In this document: piece after piece, positions 15,706 to 24,616 of the stretch | Layout of the letters: each line of letters opens with the position of its first letter | Position numbering within the stretch: position 1 is the first letter of the stretch | Assembly (NCBI GenBank): GCA_963711255.1 | Contig: CAVQDO010000008.1 | Span: 124,001 to 188,000 of the forward strand | Length of the DNA: 64,000 bases | Direction: 5' to 3' | From: GCA-2746365 sp963711255 | GTDB taxonomy: Bacteria; Pseudomonadota; Gammaproteobacteria; SZUA-229 | The notes under the pieces: model-generated | What the model was told of the DNA's origin: nothing | Seen by the model: the letters and a program-made list of their open reading frames with translations, nothing else | Database searches by the model: none | Position numbers and translations under genes: made by a program

Positions 15706-15890
15706 TAGGCCTCTTCAACATTTACCATGTAGTAAATTTTATTAATCATGCCACGGTTTTCAGGTGTATCCTGAACAGTGACACTATGGTTAGTACGCAA
15801 TAGACCTAAACCACGTGCGCAAGCCTTGTGAGACTTTAAGCGTCCAATCGTGCTTTTAACCAGCGTTACTTTTAATTCTTTATTAGCCAT
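15705..15890 (-). CDS. rpmD: 50S ribosomal protein L30
   Basis: L30 (61 residues) has the core LKVTLVKSTIGRLKSHKACARGLGL and the end INKIYYMVNVEEA, matching the bacterial form. Its stop overlaps the first possible rplO start, so the two are translationally coupled. It follows rpsE by 53 bases in the spc operon. Confidence 0.99.
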   Translation of the reverse strand: MANKELKVTLVKSTIGRLKSHKACARGLGLLRTNHSVTVQDTPENRGMINKIYYMVNVEEA

Positions 15891-15943
15891 GCTCTTATTC
15901 CAGCCTTATTTTTCCAGCATATTAAGCTGAATCAATTAACTTA

Positions 15944-16453
15944 TTAACCTATAATTTCTTCGATCTTCTTGCCACGTTTAGCAGCAACATATTCAGGTGA
16001 TGACATAGATGAAAGACCATTAATCGTTGCACGTACTACGTTTATTGGATTACGTGTGCCGTTAATTTTAGCCAGTACATTTTTAACACCGACAGCCTCG
16101 AATACTGCACGCATCGCACCACCGGCGATAATACCAGTACCATCTGATGCTGGCTGCATGTATACATTCGCTGCGCCATGAATTCCAGTAATAGCGTGCT
16201 GTAAAGTATCACCTTTCAATGGAACGGCTTTCATATTCTTACGCGCCTTATCCATGGCTTTTTGAATTGCCAGTGGTACTTCTTTTGCTTTACCGTAACC
16301 AAAACCGATCGTTCCGTTTCCATCACCAACTACTGTCAGTGCTGTGAAACCAAATTGACGGCCGCCTTTAACAACTTTCGCTACACGATTAACAGCAACT
16401 AGTTTTTCAATGAAGTCATCTTTGTTGCTTGCTGGTGATTCTGCTTGTGCCAT
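15944..16453 (-). CDS. rpsE: 30S ribosomal protein S5
   Basis: S5 (169 residues) contributes to decoding fidelity and mRNA unwinding at the entry tunnel. The double-stranded RNA-binding-like N domain (EKLVAVNRVAKVVKGGRQ) is followed by the C domain with GTGIIAGGAMRAVFEAVGV. It is a normal-length member of the spc operon, between rplR and rpmD. Confidence 0.99.
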   Translation of the reverse strand: MAQAESPASNKDDFIEKLVAVNRVAKVVKGGRQFGFTALTVVGDGNGTIGFGYGKAKEVPLAIQKAMDKARKNMKAVPLKGDTLQHAITGIHGAANVYMQPASDGTGIIAGGAMRAVFEAVGVKNVLAKINGTRNPINVVRATINGLSSMSSPEYVAAKRGKKIEEIIG

Positions 16454-16529
16454 GCTTAAACCCTGTGTTTAATCTTTATGCTTAATCTAATTAGTATTAA
16501 TCTTTATAAACTGTTTTATACAGCCTGGA

Positions 16530-16886
16530 TTAAAACTCTAATCCGCCTTCACGCGCTGCGTCAGCTAATGCTTTAACGCGGCCATGATAACGAAAACCTG
16601 AACGATCAAATGCTACCGATGTAACGCCCGCAGACTTTGATTTTTCAGCTATTGCTTTTCCAACCAGTGATGCAGCATCAGTGTTACCTGTGTATTTTGC
16701 ATCGCCAGCTACATCTTTTTGTACAGTTGAAGCTGCTGCTATCACTTTACTGCCATCAGGAGTAACAACCTGTGCATATATATGACGCGGCGTACGGTGT
16801 ACTGTTAAGCGATGCGCACCTTGCTCACTGATCTTTGCGCGTGTTCTTTTAGCACGACGCAGTCTGTTTGATTTTTTAGATATCAT
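16530..16886 (-). CDS. rplR: 50S ribosomal protein L18
   Basis: L18 (118 residues) binds 5S rRNA with L5 and forms the central protuberance. The basic start (SKKSNRLRRAKRTRAKI), RLTVHRTPRHIYAQV and the end FHYHGRVKALADAAREGGLEF-type sequence (here FRYHGRVKALADAAREG) identify it. Normal spc-operon position between rplF and rpsE. Confidence 0.99.
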   Translation of the reverse strand: MISKKSNRLRRAKRTRAKISEQGAHRLTVHRTPRHIYAQVVTPDGSKVIAAASTVQKDVAGDAKYTGNTDAASLVGKAIAEKSKSAGVTSVAFDRSGFRYHGRVKALADAAREGGLEF

Positions 16887-16925
16887 GTTACTTACCTGAG
16901 TAGATTTTTATCTGACTCTAACTAG

Positions 16926-17459
16926 TTATTTTTTCTTGGCTTCTTTACGTATTACGCGCTCATCAGAATATCTGACACCTTTACCTTTATATGGCTCTGG
17001 TGGACGATACGCTCTAATTTCCGCACAAACCTGACCAACCTTCTGCTTGTCAGCGCCTCTTACATTAATTTCAGTCTGGCTAGGTGTTTCAATTGAAATA
17101 CCTTGTGGAATTGCATACTTAACAGGATGCGAAAAACCCAGTGACAGATCAAGAACATTGCCCTGGACCTGTGCTCTGTAACCAACACCAATCAACTGTA
17201 ACTGTTTAGTGAAACCTTCGGTAACACCGATCACCATGTTATTAACCAGTGAACGCATGGTGCCTGTCATAGCCATAGAGCCTTTTGATTCATCATTTGG
17301 CGTAAAGACCAGTGCACCATCTTCCTGTTTAATACTAACAGCATCGTGTAATTCCATAGACAGGTTACCCTGCTTACCTTTCGCAGAAACCGTCTGTCCA
17401 CTGATGTTTATCTCAGCTCCAGATACTAATTCGACAGGTTTTTTAGCAATACGTGACAT
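16926..17459 (-). CDS. rplF: 50S ribosomal protein L6
   Basis: L6 (177 residues) sits near the factor-binding site of the large subunit. Both L6 repeats are present, and the C-terminal signature RPPEPYKGKGVRYSDERV is intact. It lies in the spc operon after rpsH with an 83-base gap and 39 bases before rplR. Confidence 0.99.
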   Translation of the reverse strand: MSRIAKKPVELVSGAEINISGQTVSAKGKQGNLSMELHDAVSIKQEDGALVFTPNDESKGSMAMTGTMRSLVNNMVIGVTEGFTKQLQLIGVGYRAQVQGNVLDLSLGFSHPVKYAIPQGISIETPSQTEINVRGADKQKVGQVCAEIRAYRPPEPYKGKGVRYSDERVIRKEAKKK

Positions 17460-17542
17460 TGTTCTACTCTTATGTGTTTATAACGTTTCTAATTAATTAG
17501 TTCGTTTATGTAAATTTGTATATTTCTAGTTATAAAGTTCGA

Positions 17543-17932
17543 TTAAGAAACAGTACAAAGAATCTCACCACCGCGACCACAAGCGCGAGCTTCACGATCT
17601 GTCATAACACCCGCAGATGTTGAAACAATGGCGATACCTAAACCGTTTAATATTTTTGGCAATTCGTGCTTGTTTTTGTATATACGCAAACCAGGACGAC
17701 TTACACGTTTTAATTCATCAATTACCGGACGGCCTTCATAATATTTCAAGGTTACAGTCAAGGTTGGTTTAACCTCTGTGTCGCTTGAAAAACCGGCTAT
17801 ATAGCCTTCGTCCAGTAATACTTTAGCAATCGCAAGCTTTAACTTGGACGATGGCATAGTGACATCAAATTTCGATGCCGCTTGCGCGTTACGAACGCGA
17901 GTTAGCATATCTGCTATAGGATCTGTCATCAT
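17543..17932 (-). CDS. rpsH: 30S ribosomal protein S8
   Basis: S8 (129 residues) binds the central domain of 16S rRNA; in E. coli it also represses the spc operon at the rplE start. It reads MMTDPIADMLTRVRNAQ; two Met codons are in tandem and the GAGG site is best spaced for the first (17932). The C-terminal STSAGVMTDREARACGRGGE motif is complete. Confidence 0.99.
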   Translation of the reverse strand: MMTDPIADMLTRVRNAQAASKFDVTMPSSKLKLAIAKVLLDEGYIAGFSSDTEVKPTLTVTLKYYEGRPVIDELKRVSRPGLRIYKNKHELPKILNGLGIAIVSTSAGVMTDREARACGRGGEILCTVS

Positions 17933-17944
17933 AATGAAATACCT

Positions 17945-18250
17945 CTACCAACTGGCCTTAACAAGACCAGGAATGTCGCCACGCATAGCAGCTTCACGTA
18001 ATTTGTTTCTGCATAAACCGAACTTGCGGAATACACCATGTGGACGACCAGTAATACGACAGCGATTACGGCGGCGTGAACGGCTAGAATCTCTTGGCAA
18101 AGTCTGCAACTGACGCTGTGCTTCCATTTTCTCGTCAAAACCTGCTTCCTGATCGATCAGTACAGCTTTATACTTTGCACGCTTTTCAGCGTATTGTTCT
18201 ACTAGTCGAGTACGTTTGTGCTCGCGAGCAACCATTGATTTCTTAGCCAT
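17945..18250 (-). CDS. rpsN: 30S ribosomal protein S14
   Basis: S14 (101 residues) binds the head of the 30S subunit. It is the long form without the CxxC zinc motif: the end reads RPHGVFRKFGLCRNKLREAA. The start follows the rplE stop by one base, and rpsH begins 12 bases downstream. Confidence 0.99.
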   Translation of the reverse strand: MAKKSMVAREHKRTRLVEQYAEKRAKYKAVLIDQEAGFDEKMEAQRQLQTLPRDSSRSRRRNRCRITGRPHGVFRKFGLCRNKLREAAMRGDIPGLVKASW

Positions 18251-18251
18251 C

Positions 18252-18812
18252 TTATTTACTACCCTGCTTTACTTCGCCTTTAAACGGGAAATTAAATTCT
18301 TTTAACAATGCCAGGCCACTTGCGTTATCCTTGGCAGTTGTTGTAATGCAGATATCCATTCCACGAATTTTGTCGATTTTCTCGTATTCGATTTCGGGAA
18401 AAATAATCTGCTCTTTAACACCCATGTTGTAATTACCACGGCCATCAAAAGATTTTGGGTTTAAACCGCGAAAGTCACGAATACGTGGCACAGAGATACT
18501 GATCAGACGATCAAGAAACTCGTACATTCTTTCACTGCGTAAAGTCACTTTACAACCGATCGGGTAACCATCACGTACTTTAAAAGAAGCTACGGATTTA
18601 CGCGCAAGTGTTGTAACAGGTTTTTGACCAGCTATTTTTTCCATATCAGAAAGAGCGTTTTCCAATATTTTCTTATCACCAATAGCCTCACCTAAACCCA
18701 TGTTTATAGTGATTTTTGTAATACGAGGCACATCCATAACATTCTTGTATGCACCTGTTGCCATTAAGTTCTTAATGACAGTATCACGATAAAATTCTTG
18801 TAATCTAGACAT
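18252..18812 (-). CDS. rplE: 50S ribosomal protein L5
   Basis: L5 (186 residues, a few longer than E. coli) binds 5S rRNA and contacts S13 across the subunit bridge. MSRLQEFYRDTVIKNLM, KITINMGLGEAIGDKK and RDFRGLNPKSFDGRGNYNMG are family marks. It lies between rplX and rpsN in the spc operon; the E. coli S8 repressor site maps around its start. Confidence 0.99.
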   Translation of the reverse strand: MSRLQEFYRDTVIKNLMATGAYKNVMDVPRITKITINMGLGEAIGDKKILENALSDMEKIAGQKPVTTLARKSVASFKVRDGYPIGCKVTLRSERMYEFLDRLISISVPRIRDFRGLNPKSFDGRGNYNMGVKEQIIFPEIEYEKIDKIRGMDICITTTAKDNASGLALLKEFNFPFKGEVKQGSK

Positions 18813-18835
18813 GTTCTTCTTTACCTTAATGAACC

Positions 18836-19150
18836 TTAAACGTCTACAACTTCGTCGTTAGACTTGAAGTAGCGAACCTTACGACCGTCTTCCAACGTTT
18901 TGAAACCAACACGATCGCCTTTATTGGTCATTGGGTTAAACAGCATAACGTTAGAAATACTAATTGGCATTTCCTTATCAACAATACCGCCTTCAACACC
19001 AGACATAGGATTTGCTTTTACGTGTTTCTTGGCCAGGTTAATAGCTTCAACAAGAACTTTGTCATCGGCTACATTTAATACCGTACCCTGACGACCTTTG
19101 TCTTTACCTGTAATCACGATGACCTGGTCACCTTTCTTAATACGTCTCAT
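18836..19150 (-). CDS. rplX: 50S ribosomal protein L24
   Basis: L24 (104 residues) starts assembly of the large subunit. The KOW motif is clear near the start (KKGDQVIVITGKDKGRQGTV), followed by NPMSGVEGGIVDKEMPISISN. Placed between rplN and rplE with gaps of 11 and 23 bases. Confidence 0.99.
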   Translation of the reverse strand: MRRIKKGDQVIVITGKDKGRQGTVLNVADDKVLVEAINLAKKHVKANPMSGVEGGIVDKEMPISISNVMLFNPMTNKGDRVGFKTLEDGRKVRYFKSNDEVVDV

Positions 19151-19161
19151 TATATTTACCC

Positions 19162-19530
19162 TTACAATACTTCTGGCGCAAGTGAAACAATCTTCATGAA
19201 TTTTTCATTACGTAATTCACGAGTAACCGGGCCAAAGATACGAGTACCAACTGGCTGCAGATTTGCATTCAGGATAACTGCTGCATTACTGTCAAAGCGA
19301 ATTGAAGAACCGTCAGCACGACGAACACCTTTCTTTGTGCGTACTACTACAGCGTTATAAACCTCACCCTTTTTAACTTTACCGCGAGGAATCGCATCTT
19401 TAATACTAACTTTAATAACATCGCCAACACGTGCGTAACGACGATGCGATCCACCTAATACTTTGATACACATCATGCTACGTGCACCGCTGTTATCAGC
19501 AGATTGTAATATGGTTTGCATTTGAATCAT
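19162..19530 (-). CDS. rplN: 50S ribosomal protein L14
   Basis: L14 (122 residues) lies at the subunit interface and binds silencing factor RsfS. It reads MIQMQTILQSADNSGARSMM and ends RNEKFMKIVSLAPEVL, the standard form. It is the first gene of the spc operon, 22 bases after rpsQ. Confidence 0.99.
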   Translation of the reverse strand: MIQMQTILQSADNSGARSMMCIKVLGGSHRRYARVGDVIKVSIKDAIPRGKVKKGEVYNAVVVRTKKGVRRADGSSIRFDSNAAVILNANLQPVGTRIFGPVTRELRNEKFMKIVSLAPEVL

Positions 19531-19552
19531 GACTTATACCTAATCCTAACCG

Positions 19553-19831
19553 TTACAGCTCAGAAGCTTTCTGTACAATTTCTACAAGTTTCCAGGACTT
19601 TGTCTTGGACATTGGACGACACTCTTCAACCAGAATCGTGTCACCTTTGTTACATTCATTTGCTTCATCATGAACGTGTAACTTGGTTGAACGCTTAATA
19701 ATCTTTCCATAGATAGGATGCTTAATACGACGCTCAATCATAATCGTTGCAGACTTGTCACCTGCATTACTTGTCACTACACCTTGCACTGTACGCTTGG
19801 TAGCTTCAGTATTTGTTTCAGCACTGGTCAT
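19553..19831 (-). CDS. rpsQ: 30S ribosomal protein S17
   Basis: S17 (92 residues) is a primary 16S rRNA binder with an OB fold: RTVQGVVTSNAGDKSATIMI and GDTILVEECRPMSKTKSWKL. The N-terminal 12 residues are a slightly longer than usual polar extension. Start overlaps the rpmC stop by one base, and it ends the S10 operon. Confidence 0.99.
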   Translation of the reverse strand: MTSAETNTEATKRTVQGVVTSNAGDKSATIMIERRIKHPIYGKIIKRSTKLHVHDEANECNKGDTILVEECRPMSKTKSWKLVEIVQKASEL

Positions 19832-20043
19832 TATGAATCACCTTTCTGTTTCGCTTGACTCATTTCAGTCAACACTGTTTTTATGCGAGCAATGTCATGA
19901 CGAACAGCACTAAAGCGATGAATCTTAGGTGTGTTGCCAGAGCCCATTTGCATACGCAAATTAAACTGCTCGCGACGTAAATTTAACAATTCAGTATTTA
20001 AGTCTTTTTCAGACATGTTTCTATATTCTTGAGCAGAAGCCAT
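19831..20043 (-). CDS. rpmC: 50S ribosomal protein L29
   Basis: L29 (70 residues) lies at the exit tunnel and helps dock trigger factor and SRP. The helical hairpin with EYRNMSEKDLNTELLNLRREQ and ARIKTVLTEM is typical. It overlaps rplP and rpsQ by one base at each end, so translation of the three is coupled. Confidence 0.99.
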   Translation of the reverse strand: MASAQEYRNMSEKDLNTELLNLRREQFNLRMQMGSGNTPKIHRFSAVRHDIARIKTVLTEMSQAKQKGDS

Positions 20044-20456
20044 TACATCACCGCACGAATTACAAAGGTTGTTTTAATAGGAAGCTTGGTAGCTGCCAGA
20101 CGGAAAGCTTCACGTGCCAGCTCTTCAGACACACCTTCCATTTCATATAAAACCGTACCTGGCTGAACTTTAGAACACCAGTAATCAACGTTACCTTTAC
20201 CTTTACCCATACGTACTTCCAGGGGCTTGCTTGATATAGGCACATCCGGGAATATACGAATCCAGATTTTACCGGTACGTTTTATTTGGCGAGTCATTGC
20301 ACGACGAGCTGCTTCAATTTGACGAGCAGATACACGTCCACGCTCTGTAGCCTTCAAACCATATTCACCAAAGCTGACTTTGTTGCCGGTTTGCGCAAGA
20401 CCACGGTTCTTGCCTTTGAACATTTTGCGAAATTTTGTACGCTTAGGTTGTAACAC
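20043..20456 (-). CDS. rplP: 50S ribosomal protein L16
   Basis: L16 (137 residues) organises the A-site side of the peptidyl transferase centre. It reads MLQPKRTKFRKMFKGKNRG, with the RKWIRIFPD-type core IWIRIFPDVPISSKP and GKGNVDYWCSKVQPG. The Arg that is hydroxylated in E. coli L16 sits in a conserved region that looks intact. S10 operon, between rpsC and rpmC. Confidence 0.99.
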   Translation of the reverse strand: MLQPKRTKFRKMFKGKNRGLAQTGNKVSFGEYGLKATERGRVSARQIEAARRAMTRQIKRTGKIWIRIFPDVPISSKPLEVRMGKGKGNVDYWCSKVQPGTVLYEMEGVSEELAREAFRLAATKLPIKTTFVIRAVM

Positions 20457-20490
20457 GTTTTAATCCTCTACTATGACGTATGATTACGAA

Positions 20491-21189
20491 CTACTTAGTA
20501 GCCGCACCAGCGCCTGCATTAGCTGCGTCTTTTGATTCTAATTTCTTATAAAGGTCAAATATTTCACCCTTATAAATCCAGACTTTAATACCCAGAATTC
20601 CATAGGTTGTTAAAGCTTCATGCGTACCGTAATCGATATCAGCACGTAATGTGTGAAGAGGCACACGACCTTCATGGTACATTTCACTGCGGGCAATTTC
20701 TGCACCGTTCAAACGGCCACCAATTTTAATCTTGATGCCCTGCGCTCCCATACGCATTGTGTTCTGGATAGCACGCTTCATAGCACGTCTAAACATCACA
20801 CGACGCTCCAGCTGCTGCGCTATACTTTCAGCAACAAGTTTTGCATCCAGCTCAGGTTTGCGAATTTCTTCAATGTTCACTTTGACACTGTTGATATGCA
20901 AACCAATTATCTTGGCAACTTCTTTACGCAGCACTTCAATATCTGCGCCTTTCTTACCAATAACCACGCCAGGACGAGCCGTGTGTATGGTAATGTTTGC
21001 CGAACCAGTTGGACGTTCTATCTGTATACGGCTTACATTTGCACTAATCAGTTTCTTGCGCAAAAACTCGCGCACCTTAATATCTGCGTTAAGTAGATCT
21101 GGAAAATCTGATGTCGATGCGTACCACTTCGCATTCCAATCTGCTGAAATCCCTAAACGCATACCTACTGGATGTACTTTTTGACCCAT
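20491..21189 (-). CDS. rpsC: 30S ribosomal protein S3
   Basis: S3 (232 residues) surrounds the mRNA entry and has helicase activity with S4 and S5. MGQKVHPVGMRLGISADWN is the family start; a KH domain lies at about 40-110 (PGVVIGKKGADIEVLRKEV) and the C domain follows (KIKIGGRLNGAEIARSE). The Ala-rich tail is normal. S10 operon. Confidence 0.99.
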   Translation of the reverse strand: MGQKVHPVGMRLGISADWNAKWYASTSDFPDLLNADIKVREFLRKKLISANVSRIQIERPTGSANITIHTARPGVVIGKKGADIEVLRKEVAKIIGLHINSVKVNIEEIRKPELDAKLVAESIAQQLERRVMFRRAMKRAIQNTMRMGAQGIKIKIGGRLNGAEIARSEMYHEGRVPLHTLRADIDYGTHEALTTYGILGIKVWIYKGEIFDLYKKLESKDAANAGAGAATK

Positions 21190-21227
21190 TATTATCTCTC
21201 TTTAGCCGCCAGGCTTAACTGTCCGGC

Positions 21228-21560
21228 TTAATTATCAGACACGCAAACCGTAATATGGCTTGTACGCTTTAAAATTCTGTTTGCACGACCTTTTGCACGA
21301 GGCTGAATGCGTTTCATTGTTGGACCTTCGTCAACAAATACTTTTGAAACATGCAACTCATCAATGTCAGCACCTTCATTATGCTCTGCATTTGCGATAG
21401 CAGACTCAAGCACTTTCTTCATCAGGTCAGATGATTTGGTAACACCAAAATCTAATGCAGTTAAAGCTCTATCAACAGGCAAGCCACGAATTTGATCAGC
21501 AATCAGGCGAACTTTCTGAGGAGAAATACGCGCGTATCTATGTTTTGCAATTATTTCCAC
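21228..21560 (-). CDS. rplV: 50S ribosomal protein L22
   Basis: L22 (110 residues) reaches into the exit tunnel with a beta hairpin near the macrolide site. The hairpin region (FVDEGPTMKRIQPRAKGRAN) is complete with no deletion of the kind linked to macrolide resistance. It starts MEIIAKHRYARISPQKVRLI and lies between rpsS and rpsC. Confidence 0.99.
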   Translation of the reverse strand: MEIIAKHRYARISPQKVRLIADQIRGLPVDRALTALDFGVTKSSDLMKKVLESAIANAEHNEGADIDELHVSKVFVDEGPTMKRIQPRAKGRANRILKRTSHITVCVSDN

Positions 21561-21571
21561 AATGATTACCT

Positions 21572-21844
21572 TTACTTAGTCTTCTTATTTGCAACGTGGC
21601 CTTTATAAGTACGAGTTAATGCAAACTCACCTAACTTATGACCAACCATATTTTCGTTAACTAAAACGGGAACGTGTTGTCTACCGTTGTGTACAGCTAT
21701 AGTTAAACCAACCATTTCTGGAAAAATTGTAGAACGACGAGACCAGGTTTTAATTGGCTTACGATCTTTGATCTCAACCGCTTTGTTCACTTTATCAATC
21801 AGATGATGATCAATAAATGGACCTTTTTTTAATGAACGTGGCAC
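21572..21844 (-). CDS. rpsS: 30S ribosomal protein S19
   Basis: S19 (90 residues) forms a complex with S13 at the head of the small subunit. MPRSLKKGPFIDHHLIDKV and the end FALTRTYKGHVANKKTK match the family. It lies 14 bases after rplB and 11 before rplV. Confidence 0.99.
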   Translation of the reverse strand: MPRSLKKGPFIDHHLIDKVNKAVEIKDRKPIKTWSRRSTIFPEMVGLTIAVHNGRQHVPVLVNENMVGHKLGEFALTRTYKGHVANKKTK

Positions 21845-21858
21845 TTATACTTCCTCAG

Positions 21859-22683
21859 TTATTTGTTACGGCGACGCAAGATCATGTTATCTGTACGTTT
21901 ATTACTACGTGTTCTGTAACCCTTGGTAGGCATACCCCATGGAGACACAGGATGACGACCACCGGAGGTACGACCTTCACCACCACCATGTGGGTGATCG
22001 ACCGGGTTCATCACAACACCGCGAACGGTAGGACGAACACCACGCCAGCGAGTTGCACCCGCTTTACCCAGTGAGCGCAATGAGTGCTCTGAGTTACCAA
22101 CTTCGCCAAGTGTTGCGCGGCAGTCAGTGTGGATCTTGCGCATTTCGCCAGAACGTAAACGCAATGTTGCGTATATGCCTTCACGAGCCAGCAGCTGAGC
22201 AGTAGTACCCGCACTACGTGCGATCTGTGCACCTTTACCAGGCTTCATCTCGATACAGTGGATCTGCGAACCAACAGGGATGTTTGCGATCGGCAGTGTA
22301 TTACCAGCACGAATAGGCGCATTACTTCCAGATTGCAGCACATCACCGGCTTTAACACCTTTAGGCGCAATAATGTAGCTTTTAACGCCATCCTTATAAA
22401 CCAGTAATGCAATATTTGCAGTACGGTTTGGATCGTATTCAATACGCTCCACACGTGCAGGAATACCGTCTTTATTGCGTTTGAAATCAATAATACGGTA
22501 ACGCTGCTTGTGACCACCACCAATGTGACGGACACTGATGCGACCAGCATTATTACGACCACCTGACTTACTCTTACTTTCAGTCAGTGAACGCTCTGGT
22601 GCACCTTTATGCAGTTCTTTATTAACAACCTTAACGACAAAACGACGTCCAGGTGATGTTGGTTTAGTTTTTACAATTGCCAT
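21859..22683 (-). CDS. rplB: 50S ribosomal protein L2
   Basis: L2 (274 residues) is needed for subunit joining and peptidyl transfer. The family marks GGRNNAGRISVRHIGGGHKQ, the KOW-type middle, and MNPVDHPHGGGEGRTSGGRH, which contains the critical His, are all present. It follows rplW by 14 bases. Confidence 0.99.
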   Translation of the reverse strand: MAIVKTKPTSPGRRFVVKVVNKELHKGAPERSLTESKSKSGGRNNAGRISVRHIGGGHKQRYRIIDFKRNKDGIPARVERIEYDPNRTANIALLVYKDGVKSYIIAPKGVKAGDVLQSGSNAPIRAGNTLPIANIPVGSQIHCIEMKPGKGAQIARSAGTTAQLLAREGIYATLRLRSGEMRKIHTDCRATLGEVGNSEHSLRSLGKAGATRWRGVRPTVRGVVMNPVDHPHGGGEGRTSGGRHPVSPWGMPTKGYRTRSNKRTDNMILRRRNK

Positions 22684-22697
22684 GACTAATCCGTACC

Positions 22698-22994
22698 CTA
22701 GTTCGCACCAGCGAAATCAATATCATTATCTGGCATCAGGGTAACGTATGCTTTACGCATATCAGAACGTTTACCGAGGCGGCCACCAAAGCGCTTGGTT
22801 TTACCCTTAGTATTCAGGATGCGCACTTTTTCTACTTTAACTTTAAACATGCCTTCAACAGCTTCTTTAACTTCTGTCTTTGTTGCTGTAGACAACACTT
22901 TAAAAACATGTTGATTTTGTTCGTCTGCTAACAATGAGCCTTTTTCAGACACATGAGGAGCAACTAAAATCTGATGCATACGTTCCTGATTCAT
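22698..22994 (-). CDS. rplW: 50S ribosomal protein L23
   Basis: L23 (98 residues) is the docking site for trigger factor and SRP at the tunnel exit. It reads MNQERMHQILVAPHVSEKGS, with KVRILNTKGKTKRFGGRLGK in the extended loop. Its start overlaps the rplD stop by four bases. Confidence 0.99.
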   Translation of the reverse strand: MNQERMHQILVAPHVSEKGSLLADEQNQHVFKVLSTATKTEVKEAVEGMFKVKVEKVRILNTKGKTKRFGGRLGKRSDMRKAYVTLMPDNDIDFAGAN

Positions 22995-23611
22995 GATTTG
23001 CTTTCTCCGGCCAGCTGCTCTTCAATAGCGCGTATCGCACCAACAGTAACAACAACATGATCATAACGAACCAGGTTAACCGGGTTCATACCAGCAACGT
23101 CAGTCACTTCAACATAAGGAAGGTTACGTGCAGACAGGTACAGGCCTTCATCACCTGTTTCTGTAATAATCAGTGTTTTGCTCACACCCAGATCGGCCAG
23201 CTTTGCTGCCATCTGCCTGGTCTTAGGTGCATCAACAGTAATATCTTCAACAACGAGCAAACGCTGCTGACGATTTAATTCAGAAAGAATAGAACGAATA
23301 CCTGTTCTATACATTTTTTTATTCAGTTTTTGCGTGTAATCACGAGGCTGAGCAGCAAAAGTCGTACCACCGCTGCGCCATAGAGGGCTACGGATAGTAC
23401 CGGCTCGCGCGCGGCCAGTTCCTTTCTGACGCCATGGCTTGCAACCGCCACCGCTAACAGCAGAACGATTCTTCTGCGCCTTAGTACCTGAACGAGCACC
23501 CGCCATATAAGCAGTCACCAGTTGATGAACCAGGCTTTCTTTGTATTCAAGAGCAAACACTGCATCTGATACAGCGATTGTTTCTTTACTATTATGTAGT
23601 TGAAGATCCAC
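22991..23611 (-). CDS. rplD: 50S ribosomal protein L4
   Basis: L4 (206 residues) lines the exit tunnel and in E. coli represses the S10 operon both by blocking translation and by causing termination in the leader. The tunnel loop KPWRQKGTGRARAGTIRSPL is complete. It follows rplC by 29 bases. A candidate leader target lies ahead of rplC rather than rpsJ here (see 24280-24616). Confidence 0.99.
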   Translation of the reverse strand: MDLQLHNSKETIAVSDAVFALEYKESLVHQLVTAYMAGARSGTKAQKNRSAVSGGGCKPWRQKGTGRARAGTIRSPLWRSGGTTFAAQPRDYTQKLNKKMYRTGIRSILSELNRQQRLLVVEDITVDAPKTRQMAAKLADLGVSKTLIITETGDEGLYLSARNLPYVEVTDVAGMNPVNLVRYDHVVVTVGAIRAIEEQLAGESKS

Positions 23612-23640
23612 GATTCTAATCTCTTATTAATCTTTATTAC

Positions 23641-24279
23641 TTAAACTTTAACCGCTGGCTTAATGACTACGTCACCGCCTTTGGAACCAGGAATTGAACC
23701 TTTAACCAGTAACAGGCCACGCTCAACATCAACGCGTACTAACTCGAGAGTCTGTATCGTACGCTGCACATTACCCATATGACCCGACATCTTCTTACCC
23801 TTGATGACACGACCAGGTGTTTGACACATACCGATAGAGCCGTTTGAACGGTGAGATATCGAGTTACCGTGCGTTGCATCCTGCATGGTGAAGTTATGGC
23901 GCTTGATACCGCCCTGGAAACCTTTACCGATAGTGCGGCCTGTAACGTCAACTTTCTGACCAGCCTCAAACATCTCCAGAGAGATCTCACCACCAACTTC
24001 CAGCTCAGCCGCCTCATCACCCTCGATGCGGAACTCCCATAAACCACGTCCAGCTTCTACACCCGCCTTGGCGAAATGACCTGCCGCCGGCTTATTAACG
24101 CGCGACGCTTTTTTAGAGCCAGTTGTTATCTGTATAGCGCGATAACCGTCTGTCTCGTCTGTTTTAATCTGGGTAATACGGTTAGACGAAATTTCAATAA
24201 CACTTACCGGAATAGAATTACCTTCCTCAGTGAATACGCGTGTCATACCCGCTTTTTTACCAACAACACCAATAGTCAT
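23641..24279 (-). CDS. rplC: 50S ribosomal protein L3
   Basis: L3 (212 residues) starts large-subunit assembly and reaches the peptidyl transferase centre. It begins MTIGVVGKKAGMTRVFTEEG, and the extended loop holds GNSISHRSNGSIGMCQTPGR with the Gln methylated by PrmB in E. coli. Unlike most S10 operons, 337 bases separate it from rpsJ upstream, with its own promoter candidate. Confidence 0.99.
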   Translation of the reverse strand: MTIGVVGKKAGMTRVFTEEGNSIPVSVIEISSNRITQIKTDETDGYRAIQITTGSKKASRVNKPAAGHFAKAGVEAGRGLWEFRIEGDEAAELEVGGEISLEMFEAGQKVDVTGRTIGKGFQGGIKRHNFTMQDATHGNSISHRSNGSIGMCQTPGRVIKGKKMSGHMGNVQRTIQTLELVRVDVERGLLLVKGSIPGSKGGDVVIKPAVKV

Positions 24280-24616
24280 GTCGAATCCTGCTTATTAATC
24301 TGCTTTATAAAGCCCGCATCTCATATTTTTAGAGGTGACAGGTCTTCTGACCATGGTCGCTACGTGAGCAACCGTGGCTATGAATTAACTTTTTATATCG
24401 AAATATTTTAAATAAAAAATAATGTCGATTACTGTTTTCGCAGTTTCCTGATCCACTCTATTAATAAACAATCTTATAGAATACAAGGACTTACGATAAT
24501 TGGTCTTTGCGCCGCGACTTCAAATAATCCAGTACATCTGCTAAAGCAAGTGCACCGAGCTATTAGCCAGGCAGCAAAGCCGGCTATTATACCAGTTTTA
24601 TTTCTGAGCGATAGTA
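24280..24616 (-). promoter_or_regulatory. Promoter and structured leader ahead of rplC
   Basis: On the minus strand TGGTATAAT (24594-24586) is an extended -10 promoter. The transcript then has about 300 untranslated bases. Two hairpins lie close to the gene: CCACGGTTGCT / AGCGACCATGG (24377-24351, two mismatches) and GGTC-AGAA-GACC (24352-24341), followed by a palindromic GCTTTATAAAGC (24313-24302). This could be the L4-responsive leader of the S10 operon moved behind rpsJ (inference). I see no coding sequence in this gap. Confidence 0.5.

Noticed and set aside
20653..21184. Plus-strand frames of about 150 residues opposite rpsC, and similar ones opposite fusA, rpoB and rpoC
   Set aside because: They lie wholly inside conserved essential genes, lack ribosome binding sites and have no recognisable domain.
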